Of a stretch of 64,000 bases of DNA, positions 1-10,648 are shown piece by piece (the first letter of the stretch is position 1; each line of letters begins with the position of its first letter). Source of the stretch: Cryptomeria japonica (lineage: Eukaryota > Streptophyta > Pinopsida > Cupressales > Cupressaceae); the NCBI RefSeq assembly GCF_030272615.1, contig NC_081415.1, forward strand, positions 233,894,803 through 233,958,802, written 5' to 3'. The notes beneath the pieces are model-generated. The model saw nothing but the letters and a program-made list of their open reading frames with translations, did no database searches and was not told the DNA's origin. The position numbers and the translations under genes are program-made.

Positions 1-952
1 TACTATGGCCAATAGTAAAACGATATTACAAAAGTGGAATACACTTGCATTTAGGCACACTGCCTAAAGCTCAATGCTCAATTACAAAACAGGGCTGCAA
101 CCCTGGAGGACTCACTGTCCTAGAAATGAGACATAGAAGCAAATACAATGTCTGAATTAGAATATAACATCTACAAATGCTAGGAATCAGTTCCGATTAG
201 GCTCAAGAATGATCCCCTGTCACTGCTAAGGAAAAATGCTTTGCTCTACTTTAAGTACTGGATCATGAAAACTTAAGATGCGCATGTGAAACCGCACTCA
301 AACACTTCCAACACAATCTTGCGCATTCACACACCACCTAAAATGATCACCCAAGTCGATCTAATATACCCGCATCACCAAAACAGATCTTCAACTAGTC
401 AGCTTCACAAAACTACAAAATATGAAATGTATAGTCTCATGTTGGCTCAATCCTCTACAAATCCTTATTCTGGACCTAAAACATATGATCACATTATTTC
501 CATAAGTCAGCCCAATTACCTTGAACTCATCAATGTCCATGAGAATCACCTCAAGGAATCTAGACCACACGCTACAACATCAAACATAATGATAACTCTA
601 TTCTCCCTTCACTACCAGTTATCAAACCAAGAAACTTGCACTAGAATAAGCACCAGAGGCTAGAATTGTATGATAATATGCCTCACACATCTAATCAACT
701 ATTCCAATCACCACAACCAAAACTGTAGCACCAAAAATGAATAATTCTCACCAGATCAATACACTGTGTTCCATTGACCAGACTTATGCTTCATGAATAA
801 CCACTCAAGACTTCTAGTAAACCCAATCTTCATATACTAGATAGGATTACTAGGCTAAGTTTCCATCAATGACAACCCATAAGTAATCTCCATGCATCTA
901 ACATCATAAGTCTCCACCGGAGCATTACCAAAATAGTGTCTTTTTGCCAACA
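1..952 (-). repeat. 3' LTR of element A (partial)
   Basis: The segment matches the 5' LTR of A (6,908-8,067) along its whole length; for example the block around 60-130 corresponds to 7,170-7,250. Read on the minus strand the LTR starts with TGTTGGC at 952, directly after the polypurine tract. About 200 bp of its far end is missing to the left of base 1. It contains none of the copia genes; the 125-residue open frame at 286-663 is only a chance frame in the LTR. Confidence 0.88.
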
Positions 953-954
953 AT

Positions 955-965
955 CTCCCCCTTTG
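955..965 (-). promoter_or_regulatory. Polypurine tract of element A
   Basis: On the minus strand the sequence is AAAGGGGGAGAT followed immediately by the LTR start TGTTGGC. Tracts of this form prime plus-strand DNA synthesis in copia-type elements. The same tract is found in B, H, C, F, K and the lone LTR at 21,782. Confidence 0.85.
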
Positions 966-1160
966 GAATTGATGGCAACACTGTGAAAAAATGACAAGTG
1001 TCCAACACTCCAAAACTACAATCAATCAAAAAATTTGTACACTCAGCTAACTTCCCCTAAGAATGTGTACCATTTTTCACTACTCTCTCTCCCCATTTGA
1101 CATCAATGGCAAAGGTGGTGATCTGACAAAAATTATATACAAAAGAATGTATGCAATAAT

Positions 1161-4100
1161 TTACAGGAATTTAAAAATATCCGCATAATTACCTTCAAAG
1201 ACTTCAAATACTCATTCCATCATCTCAGGAAAATAATCCAAAACATTAATTAGGGCGCTAAACATGTATGCATGTACTTATACACCCTTAAGATCTGTTG
1301 GGATAACTTTTTTGAAAGTAGTCACTACATCCTGTTGAGCAACAAGTAAAGTATCCATATGGAGAGTGATTAAACTTCTCAATTCTCCCACTCTGCTTAT
1401 TATTTGTTCCTTTTCCTTATTTAGGTCCTTTATTTTATTAGTGAGATCCATTATTTGGGCTTCAAGGGTACTCGAAAAGACTGAATGTGGGGAAATTTAT
1501 TGTGTTATACCCGACTAATTGCCCTTCAAGATCTCTTATTTTCTTATCAGTGTCTATAGAAAAATTAGGCAAAAAGAGACATGACTTGAAGATTTTACCA
1601 CCTCCATCTAATGCATCCTCAACACTTTTCACTGTAGACTTTAAAACTACCCTATTAGCCTCATTTGTTTTCAAAAATGTTTGGAGCCTCATTTCATTAA
1701 ACTTGTTAAAAACCTTTATATCTGTTGCTTTCTCTAATGATATAAAATATAATTCAACTTTGTTTAACATACCCTTAAGCTTATCAGAGGGTGTATCACT
1801 GGAATCTTGCTTAAGGTTAGGCAAAATTTTCTCCAAAACTACAGTCACCAAAGATATAACCTCTTTCTCTTCAGATGCGGACTAAAGTAAGTCCTCACTT
1901 GCCTTGATTTGTGTGAGGGTAGCTAACTTCAGTTCTTGAAGAGGGGAAAAAGTACTCAAATCTACTGGACCATGAGAGAAATCATCTTCATCATCTTCAA
2001 TCTGCTTTCCTTTGTCAGGAACAATGGTTGTGGTCATGGTCACCAGAGCCTCATCAGTCTTCTTTTCATCCTTCTCCTTCACAACTTCTATATTTACATT
2101 CTCTTCTCCTTTCTCACCATCACCTTCACCCTTTCCTGCTTCACCTATCTCCTCAACTATCATCTCAGTAATGATTTCTATCTCTGGAAGATCTTGCATA
2201 GCTTCATTGGAGTTGTCAACTACTTGTTTATTAGTGGTATCATCTGCAACTTCCTATTTAATTGGATCAATCTATACAGATGGCTATTCTGTTTGAACAT
2301 GAACCACTAGAGGAGAAATATCTTTACTTGATTTTCCTTCCGGTTGGGAGTCATCCTTCTCCAGATTAACCTGATAGTTGTTTTCTTTCAAAATTTTACT
2401 TAGTATACCCTCTGTATCTTTTACTACTTCATCTACTCTTCCAAACATTATCTTATTTTACTCTGTGCTTGCTCTGAAATTTTTCTTTCGCAAGTCCCAA
2501 AATTCTTGGAATTTTATCTCTTGTTATATTAGGATACAACTTCACTAAGGTAAGTTCCTTTAACCTCTCATCTTCTAGACTAGCTGTGTGTCTCCGAGCG
2601 TCCAAGATATCATATAATTATTTTGGAATTCATGGATGATAGTTCAATCAATGTTTTACTAAAAGAATTCATATAATGTATAACTTCTTCTTCAATAGCT
2701 CTCCGACATTTTTCACTAGAATGCTCATAATATACAAAAAGGTTTGTCAAGTTACCTTCATTTACTATTGTATCTATAATCTTCTATAATGGGGGCACAA
2801 TAGTGTAGGAACCTTCAATCTTACCCGAGTTAAGAGATTCATCTATCTCATATTTCTTCTTGCCTGCTCTTATTTTGCTGGATTTCTCTCCTTGTGTTTT
2901 AGCTTTCTTTGTAGGTGGAGCATCACTGGATAGAGTTTGTCTGACTACTCTAGAAAATGTAGTCATTTTTCTTCACCTCTATGACCTCTTCATCCAATTT
3001 AGTTTCCTCCTCTGCTACTACATACTTCCTTGAAGGTTTCTCTTTCTTCCTCTTTTCTACTCCCCTGGTTGATGTTGATTGTGGCTTGGGTGGAGGGACC
3101 AAATTTTGCATACTGGAGGTAGGTGTAGACTTACTTTTCTTAGCCTTAGCTTGCTTGGAAGGAGTGGGAACCAGTTTATCTTATGGCTTCACCATATCTT
3201 CCTCCTTCAATATTTTTTTCTCTCCATCTCTCTGCACTACTTCTTGGGTTATGCCCATTTGTTCAGCAAGATTTTCAACTTCCTTTCTTACCTTTCTTAC
3301 CTTTCTTTTTCTTTTGGGCCCAGTAAATTTCTTGTGTAGGTCCAAATCCTTCTCCTGGAAAGTGCCAAATTTCTCCTCTTTCTAGTCCACCAGTTGACTC
3401 AACAAGTGTTGAGCATATGCATCAAGTGTGACTGTATCCACCTCATACCCCATGGGCATGATCTAAACAGTTCTTGGCTCAATTGCATCCATATGACATT
3501 GATCCTTGTCAACCATAAAATAAATAATTTTCTCATACTTCTCCACTATGTCTTTAGGAATTCTCTCTCCTTTTCATACTGGCTTGAAAAGTTTTGAAAT
3601 AGCCCTATAAAGCTGATTTTTGTATTACATTGTCACCCAAACCTATCAATCCTTCCTTGATTTGCATAGCCACTAGTTTGTCATAAGCCCATTGGACTTT
3701 TCCAATTCCAGGGATCTCATTCATGAAATGAAGTGCTAGACAAACAATTAGGGATCCAAACTTGAAGACATGTTTATTATCTTGTTTTATCTTCTCCAAG
3801 TTGCTCATTAACTCATTGAGAAGTACTATACAAAGATCATACCTTTTTTCTTCCTTTAACATTTCATAGGCTACAAATATGGCTGTGCTGGAGACAAAAT
3901 TCAGCCTGCTCAATTGATATACCTTGTATCCAATCACCATCGAGGCAAATCTAACATCATGCTTAATAATATCATTGATGGTCATTGACCGGTTGTTAAA
4001 CTGAGATCCGGTAATCTTTGTTAGTGTTGTATTCTATATTTTCCTTAATCCGTGGACTTCACCGGTTACTTTTAAACTGGTAACTACTTCAATGGCTTGC

Positions 4101-4495
4101 TTGGTTATCTTGTAAGGTCAATCCAGCTACATGAATTCATTGTGAACTCTTCTCAGAATGTAACAACCCCAATCTGCTTCATCGAGCACCGAAAAATGAA
4201 TAAATTGCACAAAACACTTATCCTAAAGTGCCTTAAAATCAGGCTTTAGATTTCCCAAACTATCCGACAAATGCTTGTTGTAGAGTGATAACATATTGAC
4301 ATAGCCCAATTCTTTGATGCTGCAGTGGATATAAGCCCTAATATTCTCATTATGAAGCACACAGTATGTGATTGAAGAAAATCCTCCTTTTGGATCATCT
4401 TCAATAGATTTGAATGGATGCCTCTTGAATATAGGTCTGGCTCTCTTAGAAATTTCCACCACCAAAGGGGTCTCAACACCAGATGTAGATGCCAT
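1161..4495 (-). pseudogene. ORF2 of element A, unknown retroelement protein, decayed
   Basis: I do not recognise a named family. The frame starts at the ATG at 4,495, chosen because the homologous start lies at the same distance upstream in B. It ends at the TAA at 1,161-1,163 after a conserved DIFKFL terminus. Visible parts in order are an N-terminal domain (RARPIFKRHPFKS, then an EELG-like segment), a conserved core (3,605-3,985) with KFGSLIVCLA and GIGKVQWAYD, a charged Lys/Glu-rich middle, and a C-terminal helical region (1,462-1,851) with the DTPSDKLKGML motif. Many stops and frameshifts break it. It lies where pol would lie in an autonomous element but shows no pol motif. B, H and C carry homologues. 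Confidence 0.7.
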
Positions 4496-4902
4496 GTTGC
4501 ATTTAGGGTATGAAAATTTTGTTCGCAATTGGATAAATACCTCTTTCAATCTCAACCGGACACAAGAAACCTTTGAATGATCGCTTCTAGCTCGATTATC
4601 ACAACTCAAACTTATTCACCTTGCTCTTCTACTCTTTCTCTTCATTCACAATGTGAAAAATGAATGACTGAAATGCCCTTTTTAACGTAATTTTGAGTTG
4701 TAATAAATGCTCAACCTTAAAGGCTTCTGATTACAATGTTTTTAATCAATTCATTCACTAGATTATCAGACTGCCATAAATCTTCTAGTTATCAATTGCA
4801 TAACTGATCTCCATCATCTGCAACCATCCTTAACTAGTTATAGATCTCCGTAAGGGGTTCTAAAGATCTGCTTGATAATCTGCCCCCTAAAGCAAATATG
4901 CC
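4496..4902 (-). other. Spacer between ORF1 and ORF2 of element A
   Basis: About 400 bp without a conserved frame separate the two coding regions. B has an equivalent spacer of the same size at 10,234-10,648, and C one of 545 bp. All three carry a short block rich in CATTC and TTCAC just before ORF2, which may be a leader for a second transcript or a splice region. This is inference only. Confidence 0.4.
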
Positions 4903-6048
4903 CTAGTTATCGAATGAGGTTCCATCATCAGATTCAGGTGTGGAACCATTTTGCACATTCAAATCTTCCTTTTTCACCCAAATCTTCTTATGCTGATCTC
5001 TAATTTCATCTACCTTTGCTTTGCCTTTCTCATCTTGATTGTTCTTGTTCACCAGTGCATTCCTACTTCTGCAATATTTTGCAATATGACCTAGTTTGTT
5101 GCATGCATGGCAAACAACATTTCTCTGCATAGGCCTAAAGTTCATTTGGTTTTGTCTCATCATGCATTGGTTAGAGATATGTCCAAACATTCCACAAGCA
5201 TAGCATCTATTATTTTAGAAATTGTTCATTATTCTGCACATATTTGACTTATGTCCAAAGTTGTTGCATTTGAAGCATTGACTAGTAAAAGTAGGACCAT
5301 TGTTCATATTATTCATCATCCCATTATTCATCCTACTTCTACATTGATTTGCCACCACAAACAAAACATTACCATTGAATTTATAGGCATTAGGATATCT
5401 TACTAGAGGTTTCTTGTTCTTTTGTTGGTGATTGCTCTGACCAGAACCAAAGGAATCTCCTTTCTCAAATCCTAGTCCTCACATGTCTTTTCCATGTCTC
5501 TGACTTTCCAACATCTCATCTAACCGAGCTGAACTAGCTTTGAACTTTTCTTTGTACTCATTAGTAGTATTCAACTCATCTCTTAGAATTATGATCTACC
5601 TTTCAAGTTATTGTCCATCATTCTTTGTTTGTACCAAATTAAGCTTCAACTGATCATTCTCATATGTCAATCTGCAATATTCATCAGATCTGTCCTTCAA
5701 TGATTTAGTCAGGGTTTCTTCATTCTTCTTTCGGTCTTTAATCTCCTTAGTCAACTTCATGACAATGGATTGCATTTCATTATTCAAGACTACATTCTCC
5801 CTATCCAACTTCTCACATTCATCAGTCTTATCTTGTAAGATTTGATTGTCAACACTTTGTTCTTCTTTCTTCTGCAACTTATCCATCAACTCCTTTCTCT
5901 TTTCTCTAGAAGTGTTCAATTGATCTTTCAATGTATTAATAAAGTCTTCAACTGCATTCAAATTTCTTTTCAGGCTACTCTTTTCCTTCATCATTGCATC
6001 AAGGTCTTAAAGTGCCACATTAAGCTATCTCTGCAAACTGGAGTCCAT
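4903..6048 (-). pseudogene. ORF1 of element A, coiled-coil and CCHC zinc-knuckle gag-like protein, decayed
   Basis: The start ATG at 6,048 follows the same leader sequence as in B (AGATTGAATCA then ATG). The N-terminal half (5,608-5,994) is a Lys/Glu-rich coiled coil with heptad-like spacing. The C-terminal half carries zinc knuckles of the C-x2-C-x4-H-x4-C type. CFKCNNFGHKSNMC, CYACGMFGHISNQC and CHACNKLGHIAKYC are intact, and a fourth, upstream one has lost residues. Zinc knuckles of retroviral and retrotransposon Gag bind RNA, so a role in packaging element RNA is likely. The usual copia Gag (UBN2) fold is not visible. The frame carries several stops, including one in the leader part near 6,010. 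Confidence 0.78.
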
Positions 6049-6067
6049 TGATTCAATCTTCTGAATC

Positions 6068-6853
6068 AGAAGTAGTCACTAGTGAGGAGGGACCTCAAAG
6101 AGATCAATCTGTACTGGTCAGCAAGATTAAACACAATGGAAACTCAAAGATATGATGGAGACAATGCAGAACAGATAATTTTATTGCATAAAATCTGATT
6201 ACGTCCAACTGGTAACAACTGGGTTACAACATACCGGTACACAAGCTTGGTAGAATAGGTCACAATAGGGACCTTGAATCAAAAGATCTATCTTCTATGC
6301 ATAGTCTATCTATCTGATTCTCTGATTGATTAAATTATAAAGCATAATTACATATATATATATATATATATATATCGATCCGAAGGAACTAGTCGACCCA
6401 AAAGGAATCAAAACCCGAAGAACAAGACCTAACATGAAAATAACAAGGTCGGCCTCTGCCAAGAGATTCCTCTAGAAAATATAAAAGATGAAATGTAGAC
6501 CATGAGAAAATATTGGCTACACACCAAGGACCATTTAAATCAACGCCTAAGGCTCAACAAGCTTCGGAATGGGTTCTAGTAGATCACCATAATAGGTCTT
6601 AGGCAACCGATAACAAGAAACTGTCATGGAAACTAGTAGCGATATCTTGCCAGAAAGTGATCCAAATGTGATGCAATCTGAAAACAAGAAAGATGATCAA
6701 GTATTCAAGTAGAATCCAACTCCACAGGATCCGGTGAGCCAAAACTGGGACACACAGAAAGGAAAACTAAAACTGCAAACAAAAAACAAAATAAAAAGGA
6801 AAATGTTTTTGGTTGATGCAAGATTGTTGTGAACTAGGGATGCTCCTGCATTA
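6068..6853 (-). repeat. Inserted solo LTR-like sequence in the leader of element A
   Basis: In B only about 55 bp separate the primer-binding site from the ORF1 start, whereas in A these 786 bp lie between the same two landmarks. The insert is flanked by GAATC (6,063-6,067) and GGATC (6,854-6,858), a 4-of-5 match to a target duplication. Its right end TGCTCCTGCATTA resembles the LTR terminus of element G (GTGCTCCTGCATCA), and an inner block around 6,640-6,670 resembles G near 41,750-41,780. It is best read as a diverged solo LTR related to G. The similarity is patchy, so it could be another insertion type. Confidence 0.5.
6352..6375. repeat. (AT)12 microsatellite
   Basis: An uninterrupted alternation of A and T over 24 bp lies inside the solo LTR-like insert. 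Confidence 0.95.
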
Positions 6854-6893
6854 GGATCTTCCTCAATATGTTAGGCTTCTTCCAAGGCACAAA

Positions 6894-6905
6894 GCTTTGA
6901 TACCA
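6894..6905 (-). promoter_or_regulatory. Primer-binding site of element A
   Basis: On the minus strand the sequence is TGGTATCAAAGC, one mismatch from TGGTATCAGAGC, the complement of the initiator tRNA-Met 3' end used by copia elements. It starts two bases after the end of the 5' LTR. Confidence 0.85.
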
Positions 6906-6907
6906 AT

Positions 6908-8067
6908 TTTTGGAATCAATTAACACTAAGAGGAGGGGTGAATCAGTGTTCTGCTACTTACTAATTTATAAAACTGATTCTTTAAACACTGGATCCAAAG
7001 AACAAAAACTATAATGCAAAAACACAAAGCAAATAACCACACATCCATAGCACTGAAATTTTTACATGGAAACCTGGAAAGGGAAAAACCATGGTGGGAT
7101 TGAGTACCCACAATATTATTTTACTATGGCCAGTAGTAAAAAAATATTACAAAAGTGAAATGCACTTGCATTCAGGCACACTGCCTAGAGCTCATTGCTC
7201 AATTACAAAACAAGGTTGCAACCTCGAAGGACTCACTGTCCTACAAATGAGATATACAAGAAAATACAATGTTTAAACTGAATTATAACATCTACAAATT
7301 CTAGGAATAAGTTCCAATTAGGCTCAAGAATGATCCACTATCACTGCTTAGGAAAATTTCTCTACTATAAGTACCGGATCATGAAAACTTAAGATGCGCA
7401 CATGAAACTGCACTCAAATGCTTCCAACACAATATTGCACATTCACACACCACCTAAAATGATCATCCAAGCTGATCTAATATATCCACACCACCAAAAT
7501 AGATCTTCAACTAGTCAGCTGCACAAAGTTGCAAAATATGAATTATAGTCTCATGTCGGCTCAATCCTCTACCCTTATTCCAGACTTAAAACATATGATC
7601 ACATGCTTTCCATAAGTCAACCCAATTACCTCAAACTAATCAAAGTCCATGGGAATCACCTCAAGGAATTTGAACCACACACTACACCATCAAACATAAT
7701 GATAAATCTATTTTCCCTTCACTATCGGATATCAGACCAAGAAAATTGCAATAGAATCAGCACCAGAGGCTAGAATTGTATGATAAGTAGCCTCACACAT
7801 CCAATAAATTATTCCAATCATCACAACTAAAACTACATAACCAGAAATAAATAATGCTCACTGAATCAATACTTTGTGTTCCACCAACCAGACTTATGCT
7901 TCATGAATAACTAAACTTACTGAAGACTTTCGATAAACCCAATCTCCATATACCAGATAGGATTACTAGGCTGAGTTGCCATCAATGACAACTTCTAATT
8001 AATCTCCATACATCTAACACTATCAATCTCCACCGAATCATCACTGAAACAATGTCTTCAGCCAACA
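6908..8067 (-). repeat. 5' LTR of element A
   Basis: This 1,160-bp repeat starts on the minus strand with TGTTGGC at 8,067 and ends GATTCCAAAA next to the primer-binding site, the final CA being mutated to AA. Near its end it carries CACTGATTCACCCC, a signature shared with the LTRs of B, H, C, J and K. The R-U5 part also contains the motif for CTCATTGCTCAATTAC and TGCATTCAGG that recurs in the other family members. Confidence 0.88.
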
Positions 8068-8949
8068 ACATCTTGAAAGAAGAAGATATGGTCAAACCAA
8101 AAAAGACCAAACCATAAACTCCTTTACCAAAGTCAAGGAAAACAAGGAAATCAACACCTTCCTTCGGTGCTCAAAAGCCTGTACCTCCACTAAAGCCTCA
8201 ATCAAAATCATCCAGTGGATCTGAGAAGTGGAAGAAAGGGAAACTAGGAAGAGTTTATGTGGAAGCCACAATGGAAGAGGAGACTGAACCAGATGAAGCA
8301 GTGAGAGAAGTCAAGAAGAGTGCTACTACTGCTAGGGTTGTCAAGATGCATCCTTCCAGAGAATGTCAGCCTAGCAAGAAACCAAGAGTTGAAACTAAAC
8401 AATCCGACATAACTCTCAAGAAAGTGAAGGAAGCAATAAAAGAACAAGGTAATCTTGAATTGCTTTCTCAATTTTATGATCAATTGGATGAAAAAGAGAA
8501 GAGATCATTAGAAGAAGCTACAATTGTATATTTGAATACGTATATCAGGGTGCTTATAGAAATTGCATAGGAAGTTCCTAAAAGTCTGTATGATATTTTA
8601 GATTTGAGAAAAGAAATTGCTAGAATAGAAGAGGAGAGAATAAGGGAATATGAGCTAGTGCAACTTTGTCCAGTAATTGCCAAGACAAAAATTGACAAAA
8701 TTCTTAAAGAAAATAAAAAAAGATTCAGAAGCAAAACTAGAGTTAATAAAATAATGATTGGCAAGAATGAGGATGTACACAAGGAGACACAAGAAATTTT
8801 GAGGGAAATAATTAAAAAGTATGAGTATGATGTAGTTCCCGAGAAATCTCAGGAAAGTGTTCAAAAGTCTGTTCTAGAAGTCCTTTGGATGCATCCCATA
8901 GGAAATAAGCCAAAAATTGTAAATTCGGATGAACAAAAAACTGAACAAG
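8068..8949 (+). pseudogene. ORF2 fragment of element H (middle part), interrupted by A and B
   Basis: This stretch is homologous to 11,921-12,880 of element B, including the start ATGGTCAAACCAAAAAAG, the Pro/Lys-rich segment and the helical segment with PKSLYDILD and RIREYELV. It has its own stop at 8,568-8,570. It continues neither into A on the left nor into B on the right: A's LTR starts at 8,067, and at 8,950 the sequence switches abruptly to the last 65 bp of a B-type LTR. With 18,951-19,724 it belongs to an older element, H, into which A and B inserted. The reading that a host gene lies here is not supported. Confidence 0.72.
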
Positions 8950-9014
8950 TTGATAAACTTGTGAATTGCAGAATATTGATTCACCCCCTCTCTTAGTGTT
9001 TATTGATTCCAACA
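8950..9014 (+). repeat. Remnant of the 5' LTR of element B
   Basis: Only the last 65 bp remain, ending in GATTCCAACA. They match the end of B's own 3' LTR at 18,886-18,950, including TTGATTCACCCCCTCTC. The upstream ~1.1 kb is missing and is replaced by H sequence; the join lies within TGAACAAGTTGATAAAC. Confidence 0.82.
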
Positions 9015-9016
9015 AT

Positions 9017-9028
9017 TGGTATCAAAGC
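9017..9028 (+). promoter_or_regulatory. Primer-binding site of element B
   Basis: TGGTATCAAAGC follows the LTR end CAACA by two bases. It has the same one-base change from the initiator tRNA-Met complement as element A. Confidence 0.87.
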
Positions 9029-9082
9029 TTAGTTCCTTAGAAGAAGCCTAACACCTTTAGGAAGATCTGAAAGATTGAATCA

Positions 9083-10233
9083 ATGGACTCTGACTTGTAG
9101 AAGCAACTTACTATGGCACTTGAAGATCTTGATGCAACGGTGAAAAAAAAAGTAGCCTAAGGAGAAATGTGGATGTTGTTGAGAATTTCATTGAATCATT
9201 GAAAGAACAAGTGAACACATCTAGAGAAAAGAGAAAGGAACTGATGGATAAACTCAAGGAGAAAGAAGAACAAAGCTTTGACAATCAAGCCCTACAAGAC
9301 AAGACAAATGAATGTGAGAATCTTGCTAGAGATAACGCAGTCCTGAAGAATGAGATGAAATATATTGTGATGAAGATGACAAAGGAGATTGAAGACAGGA
9401 ATAAGAATGAGGAAAATATGATGCAATAATTGAAGGATAGATCTGAAGAATGTTGCAGATTGAACTATGATAATTATCAGTTGATACTTGAATTGGTGCA
9501 ATCCAAGAATGATGGGCAAGAACTTGAAAGGTAGATCATAATTTTGAGAGATGAACTTTCCACTGGTAATGAGTACAAAGAAAAAATCAAAGTTAGCTCA
9601 ACCAGGCTAGATGAGATGCTAGAAAGTCAGAGAAGTGTAGAAGACATGCGAGGACTTGGATATGAGAAAGGAGAATCCTCTTGTTCTAGACAAAGTAATT
9701 ATTAGAAGAACAAGAGACCTCTGGTAAGACAACCCAATGCTTATAAATTCAATGGTAAATGTTTTGTTTGCAATAAATTTAGTCACATGGCAAGTCAATG
9801 CAGAAATATGATGGTGAATAATGGTCCTACCTTTACCGGTCAATGTTTCAGATACAACAACTTTGGTCATAAGTCAAACATGTGTAGAGCAGTGATGAAT
9901 AGTTTATAAAATAAGAGATTCTATGCTTGTAGAATGTTTGGATACATTTCTAACCAATGCAAGATGAGATAAAATCTGATGAACTTCAGGCCTATGCAAG
10001 GAAATGTTGTTTGCTATGCATGCAACAAATCCAGTCACATTGCAAAATATTGCATAAGCAAGAATGTGAGCGAGAATTCTCTGGTAGACAAGAATAGATC
10101 AGATGAAAAGGGCAAAGTGAAGGTTGAAGAAGTCAGAGAGAAACATAAGAAGATGTGGGTTAAGAAAGAATATTCAAATGTAGAAAATTGCTCTACACCT
10201 GATTCTGGTGTTGGAACCTCATCTAGTAACTAA
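9083..10233 (+). pseudogene. ORF1 of element B, coiled-coil and zinc-knuckle gag-like protein, decayed
   Basis: The ATG at 9,083 was chosen because the same start context is present in A. A frameshift falls in the A-run near 9,146. From 9,169 one frame holds a coiled coil with a Lys/Glu-rich heptad pattern and the segment VNTSREKRKELMDKL, which is nearly identical to A. Four zinc knuckles follow: CFVCNKFSHMASQC (9,760-9,801) is intact, the second has Cys changed to Tyr, the third is degenerate, and CYACNKSSHIAKYC (10,012-10,053) is intact. Stops at about 9,427, 9,532, 9,703, 9,907 and 9,970 show it is dead. By analogy with Gag knuckles it probably bound element RNA. Confidence 0.78.
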
Positions 10234-10648
10234 GGCTAAATGCCTTAGGGGGAAGCTTTTCATGTAGATTCTTAAAACCCCCTTTCAGAGATCTATAACC
10301 GACTGAGGAAGGTTGTAGATGATTGAGATTAGTTGTGCAGTTGATATTTGAAAGATTACATGACTATCTAAGAATCCGATGATGAATTCTTAGAAAACAT
10401 GGCATCTGGAAAGCCTTTAGTGTTGTGCATTTATTAAAACTTAAAGTTAGGTTTTCAGTGAATAAAAAGGCATTCTATCATTCATTCTTCACATCGCGAA
10501 TGAAGAGAAAGAGCAGGAGAGTGAGGCGAATGAAATTAAGCAGCTATAATAGAGCTTGAAGTGATCTGATAGTGATTCCTTGCATCCGGTTGAAATAGAA
10601 AAGGTATTTATCCATGTTCGAGCTATTTATTTATATCCCTATTTTGAA
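10234..10648 (+). other. Spacer between ORF1 and ORF2 of element B
   Basis: This 415-bp stretch has no open frame of note. It corresponds to the 4,496-4,902 spacer in A and contains CATTCATTCTTCAC, which recurs in both. Transcription or splicing signals for ORF2 could lie here, but none is recognisable with confidence. Confidence 0.4.

Larger units (their letters stand above)
1..8067 (-). mobile_element. Element A, non-autonomous LTR retrotransposon (3' LTR cut by window edge)
   Basis: This minus-strand element reads from right to left as 5' LTR (6,908-8,067), primer-binding site, ORF1 (coiled coil plus zinc knuckles), ORF2 (unknown), polypurine tract and 3' LTR (952 down to beyond base 1). 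No protease, integrase, reverse transcriptase or RNase H motif is present in the 5.9 kb between the LTRs. The two LTRs align throughout but differ by many substitutions and small indels, so the insertion is old. The right flank at 8,068 continues in the middle of ORF2 of element H, so A landed inside H. Its target duplication cannot be checked because the other end lies outside the window. A later insertion occupies the leader at 6,068-6,853. Confidence 0.85.

Noticed and set aside
286-663. 125-codon open frame at the left end
   Set aside because: It lies inside the 3' LTR of element A, is broken in the 5' LTR copy and has no recognisable domain.
1936-3385. Long plus-strand frames rich in Ser, Phe and Leu
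   Set aside because: They are antisense shadows of the Lys/Glu-rich ORF2 of element A.
8259-8996. Two open frames that might be a host gene
   Set aside because: They are the middle of ORF2 of element H, homologous to B at 12,100-12,880, and the second frame runs into an LTR end.
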